A stretch of 64,000 bases of DNA from contig CAVOKQ010000013.1 of the NCBI GenBank assembly GCA_963696545.1, positions 62,001-126,000 on the forward strand, in the 5' to 3' direction. Shown here piece after piece: positions 47,534-57,038 of this stretch. A program made the translations under genes and the position numbers. Each line of letters starts with the position of its first letter. The stretch's first letter is position 1. Origin of the DNA: RPQJ01 sp963696545. Lineage in GTDB: Bacteria > Pseudomonadota > Gammaproteobacteria > Steroidobacterales > Steroidobacteraceae. Below the pieces are notes generated by a model. It had not been told where the DNA came from, did not search any database, and saw only the letters and a list, made by a program, of their open reading frames with translations.

Positions 47534-49099
47534 ATGAACACGAGAATCAGCGTTCTTGTCGGCCTGGTCGGCATGTTTGCTGCGGGGTCCGCGGCAGCGG
47601 CGGTCCCGGTGGTCGTATGCGATGTGCCAGCGCCAGCCGGCCTCGTGACCGCAGGTATCAATTCGACTACCGGGCATTACTTTGAGGTCTATTCCGCCGA
47701 CGCAATTACGTGGAGTAACGCCAAGCAGAGCGTCAGCGTCGGGGGTCGGAAGTGTGGCGGCGTTACGGGTCATCTCGCGACCATCACTTCGGAAGCCGAG
47801 GACAAGTTCGTGGACGGTCTTCGCAGGAGCGCCCTCAGTCTTACAGGTACGCCTCGCCTGAATCAGCCGGAAGTCTGGATCGGAGGCGTGCAGGCTTCTG
47901 ACAAGGTACTGACAAAAGGTGAAGGCTGGCAGTGGGACAACGGTGAAGGGCCGATCTCGACACCGCAGATGCCCCTTCCGTCCTACTCGAACTGGTTGAA
48001 CGCGTCGGACCCGTTGAACCCCGAACCCAACGACAATTACGGTCCGGGCAGCGAGAACCAGCTGGCGATCGGGCTTGGCAACTCGTTTGGCTGGAACGAC
48101 GAAGGTGCTATCGGCAGCATCGGCGGCTACATCGTCGAGTACGACATTCCACGTCCGGCAGCCTGCGAAGGCACGAGCTGCCAGACGGTCGAAGGCCAGA
48201 TCCTGAAGCTTCCGCAGGGTTCGCTGAGCCCCGGGGCCAAGCTCAACTTCACGGCTTATGAATTTACGGATCCTCGCGTTGGCGCGACCAATCCCGCGGA
48301 GAAATGTGGCAACAAGGAGTTGGTCCTGTTCGGTCCCGCCTACGGCAAGCCCGAGCTGCGGATTCCACCGTATCTGTGCGGTTCGCCGAAGTTCGTCGTC
48401 GTCTTCGTCGACTCCCGTAATGCCGACAACACTCTTCTGACTTTCGACAAGGGTACCGTGTTCATCGAGAACGATACTCCGAAGGTGTTGAATGTGACGC
48501 CGCCTGGCAGCTACCCATATGTCTGCAAGGACACAACTGGCCAGCCCAATGTCTTGCGCCCGGTCCCGGGTGAGGATCCGCAGCGACAGGATGTGGTCGT
48601 GTACCAGACCACTGACCCGGGCCGGATGCTCGAGTCGCTGGACCTCAGTCACGATCCGCAGTTCGTCGGGGCGGCGGGCGAATTCACCAACTCTTGCGGC
48701 AGTTCGCGCGGATCTGGCAACGAGACGTCGTTCTTCGTGGTGGGCATGCACATCGACTTCGGAGCAATGGCCTCCACGACTGCAGGGCGCCATGATCGCT
48801 TCGTCGCGTTGACCCGCTACAAGCTCACGTTGCTGCAGCAATCGGTTGCGAACGCCGAGGCGGCCGGCGCTCTGAAGAACGGCGATGCTACGAAGATGGG
48901 TGCGCAACTCAAGAATGCGGTCAGCAAGCTCGACCGCGGCGACCCGTCGGGCGCGTTGGGCCACGTCCAGAAGTTCCTGAAGTTCGTCGATGCGGCGACG
49001 TATACCCCGGCCGACAGGAACTACAACGGCGAGCACCTGATGCGCGGCACCAACCTCGACTTCACGCTGAGGGTGAAGGTGATCCCGAACGCACCGTGA
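47534..49099 (+). CDS. Secreted protein with C-type-lectin-like domain
   Basis: A 521-residue exported protein with a signal peptide (VGMFAAGSAAAA, cleavage near residue 23). Residues ~45-205 match a C-type lectin fold: HYFEVYSADAITWSNAK, GHLATITSEAEDKFV, VWIGG, then NWL...EPNDNYGPGSENQLAI and GWNDEGAIGSIGGYIVEYD. The middle is beta-rich with conserved cysteines. The C-terminal ~85 residues (YKLTLLQQSVANAEAAGALKN ... KLDRGD) form a helical FIVAR-like region. It probably binds carbohydrate or another ligand outside the cell. A very strong Shine-Dalgarno (GAGGGGAGGGG) precedes ATG 47534. The ~255 bases upstream hold no gene; TTGACA at 47339 may belong to its promoter. Confidence 0.85.
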   Translation: MNTRISVLVGLVGMFAAGSAAAAVPVVVCDVPAPAGLVTAGINSTTGHYFEVYSADAITWSNAKQSVSVGGRKCGGVTGHLATITSEAEDKFVDGLRRSALSLTGTPRLNQPEVWIGGVQASDKVLTKGEGWQWDNGEGPISTPQMPLPSYSNWLNASDPLNPEPNDNYGPGSENQLAIGLGNSFGWNDEGAIGSIGGYIVEYDIPRPAACEGTSCQTVEGQILKLPQGSLSPGAKLNFTAYEFTDPRVGATNPAEKCGNKELVLFGPAYGKPELRIPPYLCGSPKFVVVFVDSRNADNTLLTFDKGTVFIENDTPKVLNVTPPGSYPYVCKDTTGQPNVLRPVPGEDPQRQDVVVYQTTDPGRMLESLDLSHDPQFVGAAGEFTNSCGSSRGSGNETSFFVVGMHIDFGAMASTTAGRHDRFVALTRYKLTLLQQSVANAEAAGALKNGDATKMGAQLKNAVSKLDRGDPSGALGHVQKFLKFVDAATYTPADRNYNGEHLMRGTNLDFTLRVKVIPNAP

Positions 49100-49114
49100 G
49101 CCAGTAACCGAAAG

Positions 49115-49147
49115 CCAGCGTTGGATCCAGCAAAGGTCCGACGCTGG
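49115..49147. terminator. Imperfect hairpin after the lectin-domain gene
   Basis: CCAGCGTTGGA (49115-49125) pairs with TCCGACGCTGG (49137-49147) with one G-T pair and an 11-base loop, 16 bases after the stop. There is no T tract. Confidence 0.4.
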
Positions 49148-49162
49148 ACGGCCTGGAGAGGT

Positions 49163-49194
49163 ACGAAGCCCGTGGCCCGCAGCACGGGCTTCGT
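49163..49194. terminator. Perfect 12-bp hairpin, probable bidirectional terminator
   Basis: ACGAAGCCCGTG (49163-49174) and CACGGGCTTCGT (49183-49194) form a perfect 12-base stem with an 8-base loop, lying between the convergent lectin-domain and M20 genes. The T tail is short (CGTTCCC), so termination may be factor-assisted. Confidence 0.6.
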
Positions 49195-49259
49195 CGTTCC
49201 CGAGTCGGGGCTCGAGCCGCCCGGCACCCGCAGCAGCGCCGCGGTGTTGATGATCTCGA

Positions 49260-50783
49260 TCAGCGTGCCCTGGCCACGCGCGCGACCTCGTACAGGTACT
49301 CGGCGAACATCACCGCCTGCTGCTCGTAGCCCGCGACCTTCGGATCGCTGCTGTCGATCAGCAGCCATTCGTCGGGCGCGTGCGCTCCGCCGCCGCGGCC
49401 GACGCCGAAATGTCCCGCGGCCATCTTGAGCGGTGGCCCGGTGAAATTTACGCCCGGCCAGCTGCCCGCGCGGCGCGGGTGAATGCTGTATGAGATCCCA
49501 GCCGCCTTCAGCGCTGCGATGCCTGCCTGGATGACGACGCTGTCCTCGGGCGATTCGGTCGGGCTGTAGCCGCCGCTGACGATCACCTCGATGTCGCCGA
49601 AGCCGCGCTTCTCCAGGTGCGCCTTCAGCTTCGCGACCGCCTCGTCCCTGGTCATGTTGGGGACCAGGCGGAAGTCGAGCTTGGCCTCGGCGCGGCCCGG
49701 CAGCACCGTCTTGCCGCCCGGCCCCATGTAGCCGCTGAGGAGTCCCTGGATGTTGACCGTCGGCTGTGAGGCGAGGCGGTAGGAGCTGGTCAGGAAATCC
49801 TCGTCGTTGATCCAGCGACGGACACCCAGCGTCTTCTTCACGGCCGCTTCATCGTCGGCAAGGTCGGCCGCGATCAGATCCTTCTCGTGTTGCGTCAGTG
49901 GACGGACGTTCTCGAACCAGCCGTCGATCGCCGGCGTGAAGCCGTCTTCGGCGACCAGCGTGTCGAGTGCCTTGACGAGGTGCCACGCAGGGCTGTCGAC
50001 TCTTGCCATCAGGCTCGAGTGCACGTCCTTGGCCGGGCCCTTGCCCCACTTCTCGCCGCTCGAGACGAGCTGGACCTCGAGCACTCCCTTGGCACCGAGG
50101 TCGAGCGAGACCGAGCCATCGCGCGACTGGCCGGTCGAAGGCATCACGACGCCGACTGACTTCCGCAGGGCGGCGCTGACCTCCGGGTCGGCGAGCATCT
50201 TCGAAAAGTTCGTCGAGCCGATTTCCTCTTCGCCCTCCGCAACGAGCACGAGATTCACCGGCAGCTTCACGCCCGCCTGCTTGAACGCGTGCAGCGCAGT
50301 GAGGAAGGCCATCTCGGGGCCTTTCTGGTTGACCGCCCCGCGGCCGACCAGCATCGTTCCTTCGCCCGCTCGCTCGACGATCTTCCCCTCGAGCGGCGGC
50401 GACGACCATTCGGCCGGGTCGTAATGCTTCACGTCGTACATGAAGTAGATCGCGAGCGTGGTCTTCGCGCCGGCGTCGAGCGTCGCGAATACGCCTGGCA
50501 CGCCGCCGGTCTCGACGATCCGCGCTTTCTGGAACCCTGCGTCCAGCGCCAGCTGGCGCATGTACTCGGCGCCCTTCGGCGTGTTCACGCCCATGTTGGC
50601 GATGGTCGGCAGCGCGATCCATTCACGGAGCCGCTCGATCGATGCCGCCTTATCGGCCTGGATGGCGGCGATGACCTTGTCGTGCCCCGCGGAGCCGGCA
50701 TCAGCCACTGCCGGGGCGGCCGCCACGAAACCCAGCGCGAGTGCCAGCACGCCGGCGAGAATGGAATATCGATTGAAACGCAT
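49260..50783 (-). CDS. Secreted M20/M25/M40-type metallohydrolase
   Basis: A 507-residue protein with signal peptide (LALALGFVAAAPAVADA). The fold is that of M20 dipeptidases/deacylases: LVAEGEEEIGS, DLGAKGVL, and GGGAHAPDEWLLID near the C-terminus. Two usual metal ligands differ: the first motif reads YFMYDVKHYDP instead of a His-x-Asp, and the bridging Asp is in GRGAVNQKG, where Asn stands instead. Other proteins with the same pattern exist, as I recall, so this is probably a subfamily trait. Export suggests use of external peptides. ATG 50783 gives the full signal peptide. It is divergent from the TPR protein across about 235 bases. Confidence 0.87.
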   Translation of the reverse strand: MRFNRYSILAGVLALALGFVAAAPAVADAGSAGHDKVIAAIQADKAASIERLREWIALPTIANMGVNTPKGAEYMRQLALDAGFQKARIVETGGVPGVFATLDAGAKTTLAIYFMYDVKHYDPAEWSSPPLEGKIVERAGEGTMLVGRGAVNQKGPEMAFLTALHAFKQAGVKLPVNLVLVAEGEEEIGSTNFSKMLADPEVSAALRKSVGVVMPSTGQSRDGSVSLDLGAKGVLEVQLVSSGEKWGKGPAKDVHSSLMARVDSPAWHLVKALDTLVAEDGFTPAIDGWFENVRPLTQHEKDLIAADLADDEAAVKKTLGVRRWINDEDFLTSSYRLASQPTVNIQGLLSGYMGPGGKTVLPGRAEAKLDFRLVPNMTRDEAVAKLKAHLEKRGFGDIEVIVSGGYSPTESPEDSVVIQAGIAALKAAGISYSIHPRRAGSWPGVNFTGPPLKMAAGHFGVGRGGGAHAPDEWLLIDSSDPKVAGYEQQAVMFAEYLYEVARVARAR

Positions 50784-51018
50784 CGTTGCTCCCGATTCCG
50801 ACGACCCGTCGGCCCGGGTGGATTGTGCACCAGACGATTCAGGCTTCGGTAGGCGTGCGTATGGACAGGCAGTGCGACGGCCGTCGAAAGTGCTCGCGTT
50901 CAGCTGACCCGCCGCATCTGCGCGGCCGCCTGACGCCTGCCTTACAATCGCCGGCGCGCTCAGTTACCTTGCGCATGGCAGAGGCCGCCCCAGTCAAGGC
51001 CCCGGGGGAAACGAACAC

Positions 51019-53250
51019 TTGCAGCGCTGGGTCAGGGAGATCAAGCGTCGACGCGTGATGCGCGTGGCCGCCATCTACGTGGCGGCGGCGTGGGCGATCG
51101 TGCAGTTCTCGGACATCGTGCTGCCGGCGCTCGGCCTGCCTGAAGCGGCGGTTCGCTTCGTGCTGCTGGCGCTCGCACTCGGCCTGCCGGTCGCGCTCGT
51201 GTTCGGCTGGCGGTACGACCTTACGAGCGACGGTATCCGCCGCACGGCGTCGGCAAGCGAGGCCGAGTTGCAGGCGAACGCCACTCTGGGCCCGGTCGAT
51301 TACCTCGTGCTGCTGGCCCTGCTCGGATTCACGGTCGCCATCGTCTTCAGCGTGGGCCGAACACTGCTCGACGCCTCGAGACGCGCGAGCCCTGCGTCGT
51401 CGATGCCAGCATCACAGGCACCGTCGAATTCGGTGGCGGTCCTGCCCTTTACGATCACGACGGGCGGCGCAGACCAGCGCCACCTTGGCGAAGGATTGGC
51501 CGAGGACGTCCTGAATCGCCTCGCGACCCATCGCTCGTTGCAGGTGCTTGCACGCACGTCCTCGTTTGCCTTTGCGCAGACTGATCGGCCGCCGCGCGAC
51601 CTCGCCGCGCTGCTTGGCGTGCGCTACCTGTTGCAGGGCACGCTCGAGATCCGCAATGGCAACGCGCGAGTCCAGGCCAATCTCGTGGACGAACACGGGT
51701 TCCAGCGCTGGGGCAGCGAGTTCACTCAACCGCTCTCGGCGATCAGCACCCTCGAGTCGTCGATTGCCGATGCGGTGGCGTCAGCGATCCAGGGCACGGC
51801 GCCCGCCAGTTCGCGGGGCGTTGAGGGCCCGCGCGGCACGCAGAATCCGCGCGCATGGCAGTCGTACCTGCTCGCGCGCGAGTTCATGCAGAAGCGTCCG
51901 CTGGGTTGGTCGACACCCGCATTGCGTGAACTGGAAGCGGCGGTGGATGCCGACGCCGGATTCGCCGAGGCGCAGGCGGCGTATGCTGTCGCGCTGGCCC
52001 TGTCCGCCGCGAACAGCGTGGATCGGCGCGAGGTGTTCGACCGGGCCGCGTCCGCCGCGAATCGCGCCCAGGTGCTGGCGCCGGAATCGGCCGCCGTGCT
52101 CGCGGCCCGCGGCCTGTTGCTGCAGTTGCAGCAGCCCCCGGACCTCGCGACGTCCGAACTCGTCCTGCGCCGTGCCGTCGAGATCGATCCGGCCAACGTC
52201 GATGCGCGCAACTGGCTGCAGTCGGCCCTGTCGCAGATGGGTCGCGTGTCGGAAGCGCAGCAGGTACTGCTGGCCACCGCCGAGATCGATCCGCTCAACC
52301 CGGTCGTTCAGATCAACGTCGCGGGGGCGTACGCTGCCCAGGGCGACTATGCCTCTGCCCGTGCTGCCCTCGATCGCCTGCTTGACCTGCCGCAGGAACC
52401 GAACTACCTGCGCTATCACTTCGAAGCGCTCGATGCGGATTTCGGCAAGCTCGACGGATCCCTGGGCTGGACGCTCAGCGAATTCGAGGCGGATCCCAAG
52501 GCCCTGCGCAACGCCAACGCGGTCGAGCGGCTCGCCGTCTCGCTCGGGAGACTCGGCCTGTTCGACGAGGCGGAACGCGTCATGACGGCGGCGATGCGCC
52601 TTGGCCCCAACGACCCGTCCGTATTTGCAGGTCGTTCGATGCTGTACATCATGCAAGGCCGCTTCCGCGAATTGGACGAGCATCAGCTGCGCTACATCGC
52701 GGCGACGGGGGTCAACTCGAGGGACCTGCCGCGCTGGATGACTTTCGCGCTGGGCGGCGGCCATGCGATCTGTGGCGAAAGCGCGAAGGCGATAGCGTTG
52801 CTGGAGCCCGTGATGGAGCGCAAGCCGGATCCCCGCCTGATCGACGCGCAAAACGACCTGTCGCTCGAATTCAGGCAGCTGCTGGCCCACGCGTACCAGA
52901 GCAGTGGCCGCAGCGCCGATGCCGAGGACCAGTTGCATGCGATCGACCAGGCCCTGCAGTCCGCACACGACCAGGGATTTGGGCGGAACCCCGGCACCCT
53001 GGCTCGCTGGGCAGTCAACGACGCGATGCGCGGGCGCACGTCCGAGGGGCTCGTGCGGTTGCAACAGGCCTATGACGCGGGGTGGCGGGACGTGTCCATG
53101 ATCCGTCACGATCCGCGCTGGGCCCGTTTCGCAAGCGAGCCTGCCTATCGGGCGCTGATCCGGCGGATCGATGCAGAAATCGCAGCACTGCGCCCGCGTG
53201 CGCAGGAGATCCTGCGGACGGCTGGAATGCCCGGGAAGCTGGACGGCTGA
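51019..53250 (+). CDS. Membrane-anchored FlgO-domain/TPR protein (adenylate-cyclase-associated type)
   Basis: A 743-residue protein from TTG 51019, with GGGGGA upstream. The N-terminus WVREIKRRRVMRVAAIYVAAAWAIVQ is a signature of a large family of proteobacterial membrane proteins often fused to cyclases. Two or three further helices follow. Residues ~137-255 are a FlgO/TolB-like domain (SVAVLPFTITTGG ... LAEDVLNRLATHRSLQVLARTSS). TPR-like helices run from about 270 to 720. There is no catalytic or DNA-binding motif. It probably serves as a protein-interaction platform at the inner membrane; its partner is unknown. Confidence 0.8.
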   Translation: MQRWVREIKRRRVMRVAAIYVAAAWAIVQFSDIVLPALGLPEAAVRFVLLALALGLPVALVFGWRYDLTSDGIRRTASASEAELQANATLGPVDYLVLLALLGFTVAIVFSVGRTLLDASRRASPASSMPASQAPSNSVAVLPFTITTGGADQRHLGEGLAEDVLNRLATHRSLQVLARTSSFAFAQTDRPPRDLAALLGVRYLLQGTLEIRNGNARVQANLVDEHGFQRWGSEFTQPLSAISTLESSIADAVASAIQGTAPASSRGVEGPRGTQNPRAWQSYLLAREFMQKRPLGWSTPALRELEAAVDADAGFAEAQAAYAVALALSAANSVDRREVFDRAASAANRAQVLAPESAAVLAARGLLLQLQQPPDLATSELVLRRAVEIDPANVDARNWLQSALSQMGRVSEAQQVLLATAEIDPLNPVVQINVAGAYAAQGDYASARAALDRLLDLPQEPNYLRYHFEALDADFGKLDGSLGWTLSEFEADPKALRNANAVERLAVSLGRLGLFDEAERVMTAAMRLGPNDPSVFAGRSMLYIMQGRFRELDEHQLRYIAATGVNSRDLPRWMTFALGGGHAICGESAKAIALLEPVMERKPDPRLIDAQNDLSLEFRQLLAHAYQSSGRSADAEDQLHAIDQALQSAHDQGFGRNPGTLARWAVNDAMRGRTSEGLVRLQQAYDAGWRDVSMIRHDPRWARFASEPAYRALIRRIDAEIAALRPRAQEILRTAGMPGKLDG

Positions 53251-53377
53251 GGCGCTGGACCGGCATGCGCAGACTGATCCGGCAGCTGCTGTTCCCGACA
53301 CCGCGAGGAATTCGCGAGGAGGGCGACGCGATGGTGGAAGCAGAATGCACCGCGAACGAACTTGCGGAGGACCTGCC

Positions 53378-54761
53378 ATGTCCAGTCCGCCTGTGCTGAG
53401 CGAGGATCCGCTGCCGGCATACGCCCCTCCGGGCTTCCACCTGTTGGCGAAGCCGAGCGGGTCCACCTGCAATATCGATTGCACGTACTGCTTCTTTCTG
53501 TCGAAGGAAGCGCTGTATCCGAACGAGAAACACCGGATGTCAGAGGCCACTCTCGAGGCCTACATCCGCCAGGTGCTGGAGTCGCACCGCGCGCCGCAGG
53601 TCACGGTGGCGTGGCAGGGAGGAGAACCGACGCTGATGAAGCTCGAGTTCTTCCGACGCTCCATCGAACTCGTCGAGAAGTACCGCCGGCCCGGCCAGGC
53701 CGTGCAGCACACCTTCCAGACCAACGGCATGCTGCTCGACGACGACTGGTGCGCGTTCTTCAAGGAGCACGATTTTCTGGTCGGCCTGAGCGTCGACGGC
53801 CCGCGCGAGATCCACGACACCTACCGGCTCGACCGCCGCGGACAGGGCACCTTCGAGCGTGGTGATGGAGGGTTGGCGGTACCTGCGCCGGCACGGCGTC
53901 GAGTTCAACATCCTGTGCACGGTCAATGCGGCGAACGAGCAACACGGCCGCACCGTGTATCGCTTCTTCCGCGACGAGTTGGGCGCCAAGATGGGTTCAG
54001 TTCATCCCGATCGTCGAGCGCGCCACGGAGCAGACCATCGAAATCGCCAACAAGGGCTGGAGCGAGCAGCCCGGCCACAAGCGCCTGCTCTATACGCAAA
54101 CCGGCAACCTGGTGACCGAGCGCACGGTCGGCGGCGAACAATATGGCCGCTTCCTCGTCGATGTCTTCGAGGAGTGGGTGCGCCATGACGTCGGCACGGT
54201 CTTCGTCCAGCTCTTCGACGTGACGCTCGAGGCCTATTTCGGCCGGCATCTGCTCTGCATCCACGCCCCGACCTGCGGTTACGGCCCGGCGCTGGAGTAC
54301 AACGGCGATCTCTACTCCTGCGATCATTTCGTCGAGCCGCGTTTCAGGCTGGGCAACATCCATGAGACGCACATGCTGAAGCTGGTGGCCTCGCCCGGGC
54401 AGCGCAAGTTCGGGCAGGACAAGCGCGACACGCTGACACGCCCAGTGCCAGCGCTGCGAGGTCAGGAACGCTTGTGCAACGGCGGCTGCCCAAAGGACCG
54501 CTTCGCGCTCTCCCGCGACGGCGATCCGGGCCAGAACTACCTTTGCCCTGGCCTGGAGCTGTTCTTCACGCATACCGCCCGGCGATGCAGGCGATGGCAC
54601 GACTGCTGCAACAGGGCCGCCCGCCCTCCGAGGTGATGCGGTTGACGTCGGCCGAAGATGCGAAGCGAGGGCCGTACGCACCCTGTCCCTGCGGGAGCGG
54701 CCAGAAGTTCCGCTTCTGCCACGGCAACAGTGCGCCGGCACTCGCCTTTCAGCGGGGCTGA
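53378..54761 (+). CDS. Radical-SAM anaerobic sulfatase-maturating enzyme with C-terminal SEC-C motif, frameshifted
   Basis: An anSME-type enzyme of about 460 residues that oxidises the active-site Cys or Ser of sulfatases to formylglycine. The radical-SAM Cx3Cx2C is in STCNIDCTYCFFLSKEALYP. Later clusters are CIHAPTCGYGPALEYNGDLYSCDHF and CNGGCPKDRF, matching the two SPASM-type auxiliary [4Fe-4S] sites. A zinc-binding SEC-C motif (CPCGSGQKFRFCHG) ends the protein and is not typical of the well-studied anSMEs. The gene switches frame near 53860, 53995 and 54580. A good Shine-Dalgarno (GGAGG) precedes ATG 53378. Its target is most likely the sulfatase 173 bases downstream. Confidence 0.88.
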
Positions 54762-54934
54762 GGCTGCGCCAGACAAAGTAGGCGACGTCAGCCGAACGAG
54801 ATGCCAGTGGTGCTAGATTCGCCGGCTGCAAATCATCCAAACGAGGTGCGAGAGCAACGCGCACGGCAAACTGGAGAGCTAGTGTAACGGTCCCTCAGCA
54901 GACTGACAATTCATGTTCATAAGGAGACACAATC

Positions 54935-56427
54935 ATGCCAACGGAAACCGAACATCCTGATCCTCTGGGGCGACGACATCGGTTGGTGGAACATCAGCTA
55001 CAACAGCCGCGGCCAGATGGGCTACCGTACGCCGAACATCGACCGCATCGCCAACGAAGGCGTCGCCTTCACCGACTACTACGCCCAGCAGAGCTGCACC
55101 GCCGGCCGCGCCGCTTTCATCACCGGCCAGAACCCGATCCGCACGGGCATGACGAAAGTCGGCATGCCCGGTGCGTGATGTCGGCCTGCAGGAGGAAGAC
55201 CCCACTATTGCCGAACTGCTGAAGCCCATGGGCTATGCGACCGGCCAGTTCGGCAAGAACCACCTCGGGGACAAGGACGAGTTCCTGCCCACGATGCACG
55301 GCTTCGACGAGTTCTTCGGCAACCTCTATCACCTCAATGCCGAGGAAGAGCCCGAGGACCCGGACTACCCGAAGGATCCGGCGTTCAGGAAGCAGTTTGG
55401 CCCCCGCGGCGTGCTGCATTGCTGGGCCGACGGCAAGGGCGGGCAGAAGATCGAGGACACGGGGCCCCTGACCAAGAAGCGCATGGAGACCATCGATGAC
55501 GAGACGACGAAGCATGCGCTCAAGTTCATCGACAAGGCGCACAAGGATGGCAAGCCGTTCTTCGTCTGGTGGAACACGACAGCGATGCACTTCCGCACCC
55601 ACTCCGCCAAGAAGCACAAGGGCAAGAGCGGCGGTCAGGGGGAATACAACGACGTGATGGTCGCGCACGACGAGAACGTCGGCCGGATGCTGAACAAGCT
55701 CGACGAGCTGGGCATCGCGGACGACACGATCGTCATGTACTCAACCGACAACGGTCCGCACTACAACACCTGGCCGGATGCCGGTATCACGCCGTTCCGC
55801 TCCGAGAAGAACACCAATTGGGAGGGTGGCTGGCGTGTGCCGGCCTTCCTGCGCTGGCCGGGCAGGATCAAGGCTGGCTCGGTGGTCAACGGTATCGTGT
55901 CCCACCAGGACTGGCTGCCGACGTTGCTGGCCGCCGCGGGCGAGCCGGAGATCAAGGAGAAGCTGCTCAAGGGGCACAAGGCCGGCAAGAGAACCTACAA
56001 GGTGCACATCGACGGTTTCAACATGCTGCCCTTGCTGACCGGCAAGACGCAGGAGAGCCCGCGTAAATCCTTCTTCTACATCAGCGACGACGGCGAAATA
56101 CTGGCTATCCGGCTGGGCGACTGGAAAGTGGTGCTGATGGAGCAGCGGGCGAAGACGCTGCAATGCTGGTTCGAACCGTTCGTGAAGCTGCGGGCACCGA
56201 AGATCTTCAACCTGCGCCGCGATCCGTTCGAGCGCGCCGACGAGAATTCAAATACCTATTGGGATTTCGTGATCTCGCACGCGTACATCATCTACGGGAT
56301 GCAGGCGGTGGTGGCCCACCAGATGGAGAACTTTGCGAAGTTCCCGCCGCGCCAGAAACCGGCCTCGTTCAATCTGGACGCGGTACTGCGGTCATTGGAG
56401 GACGCGAGCGGCGGAGGCGGCCACTAG
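54935..56427 (+). CDS. Type I arylsulfatase (Cys-type, CxAxR), frameshifted
   Basis: A sulfatase of about 497 residues that hydrolyses sulfate esters after its cysteine is converted to formylglycine. The motif is SCTAGRAAFITGQNPIRTGM, a CxAxR signature of the kind anSMEs modify. WGDDIGWWNISYNSRG supplies metal-binding Asps, and GKNHLGDKDEFLP, TDNGPHYNTWPDAG and a basic C-terminal domain follow. Indels lie near 54945-54955 (two bases missing from A runs) and near 55172. Strong Shine-Dalgarno (AAGGAG) precedes ATG 54935. No classical signal peptide is visible, so a cytoplasmic or unusual location is possible. The 3' end overlaps the opposite-strand lipoprotein gene by 36 bases. Confidence 0.9.
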
Positions 56428-56799
56428 ACCGCCTGTTGCAGCCGAGTCAACGAGCTGCGTCCGGCCATCTGCGGCGGGCGCGGCCCGTTTTGGTTGCACG
56501 CTTCGTGTGCCAGCTGACGTCTCCTTCACCTCTTCAAACACCTTGCTCATCACCTTGCCGTTGATGAAGACGATGGTGATCTTGTGCTTGCCATCCTTCC
56601 ACTTCGAGGTGCCGGCGGTGATCCCAAGTGCTCCGCGGCCCTCGGACGATTTAGGCTTGCCGAGGATCTTGACGACGTCGGCGTAGGCCATTCCGTCGGT
56701 GATGCGGTTGAAATTCTCCTGGCTGATCCTCGAGCCGCATGCCACGAGAAGCAATGCGATAGCCACGGCGGATACCAGGCGGGACGGTGACTTGATCAT
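56392..56799 (-). CDS. BamE/SmpA-fold small lipoprotein (DUF3862-like)
   Basis: A 135-residue predicted lipoprotein. Lipobox LLLVAC ends the signal peptide at residue ~21. Residues ~27-85 (FNRITDGMAYADVVKILGKP ... KWKDGKHKITIVFINGKV) resemble the BamE/SmpA or DUF3862 fold. The C-terminal 50 residues look unconserved and overlap the sulfatase 3' end, so the gene may once have ended sooner. GAGGA stands nine bases before ATG 56799. Role unknown; no other Bam genes are nearby. Confidence 0.7.
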   Translation of the reverse strand: MIKSPSRLVSAVAIALLLVACGSRISQENFNRITDGMAYADVVKILGKPKSSEGRGALGITAGTSKWKDGKHKITIVFINGKVMSKVFEEVKETSAGTRSVQPKRAAPAADGRTQLVDSAATGGLVAASAARVLQ

Positions 56800-57038
56800 G
56801 CTGGAACATCCTCGGGTCATGGATTGCTTGTTGCGGAAGCCCGCAAAGCCGGCGCGGGCCTTGCCGAGGTCTTTCCGAACGATCGCGGCCAGAGACTGAC
56901 AGAGCCCTGCGGCTCCAGCAAGGCGCCCTGGAGACAGCGGTAACTCCGGAGGCCGAACGCGGGCCTGATGTGCTGAGATCCTTGCCATCGGCATCTTCGG
57001 GGTGCATCGATGCAAGGCGCTGGCCGCGGAGCAAGGCG

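Noticed and set aside
53265..53399. 44-residue frame before and overlapping the sulfatase maturase start
   Set aside because: Overlaps the maturase start by 22 bases and has no Shine-Dalgarno of its own or recognisable product.
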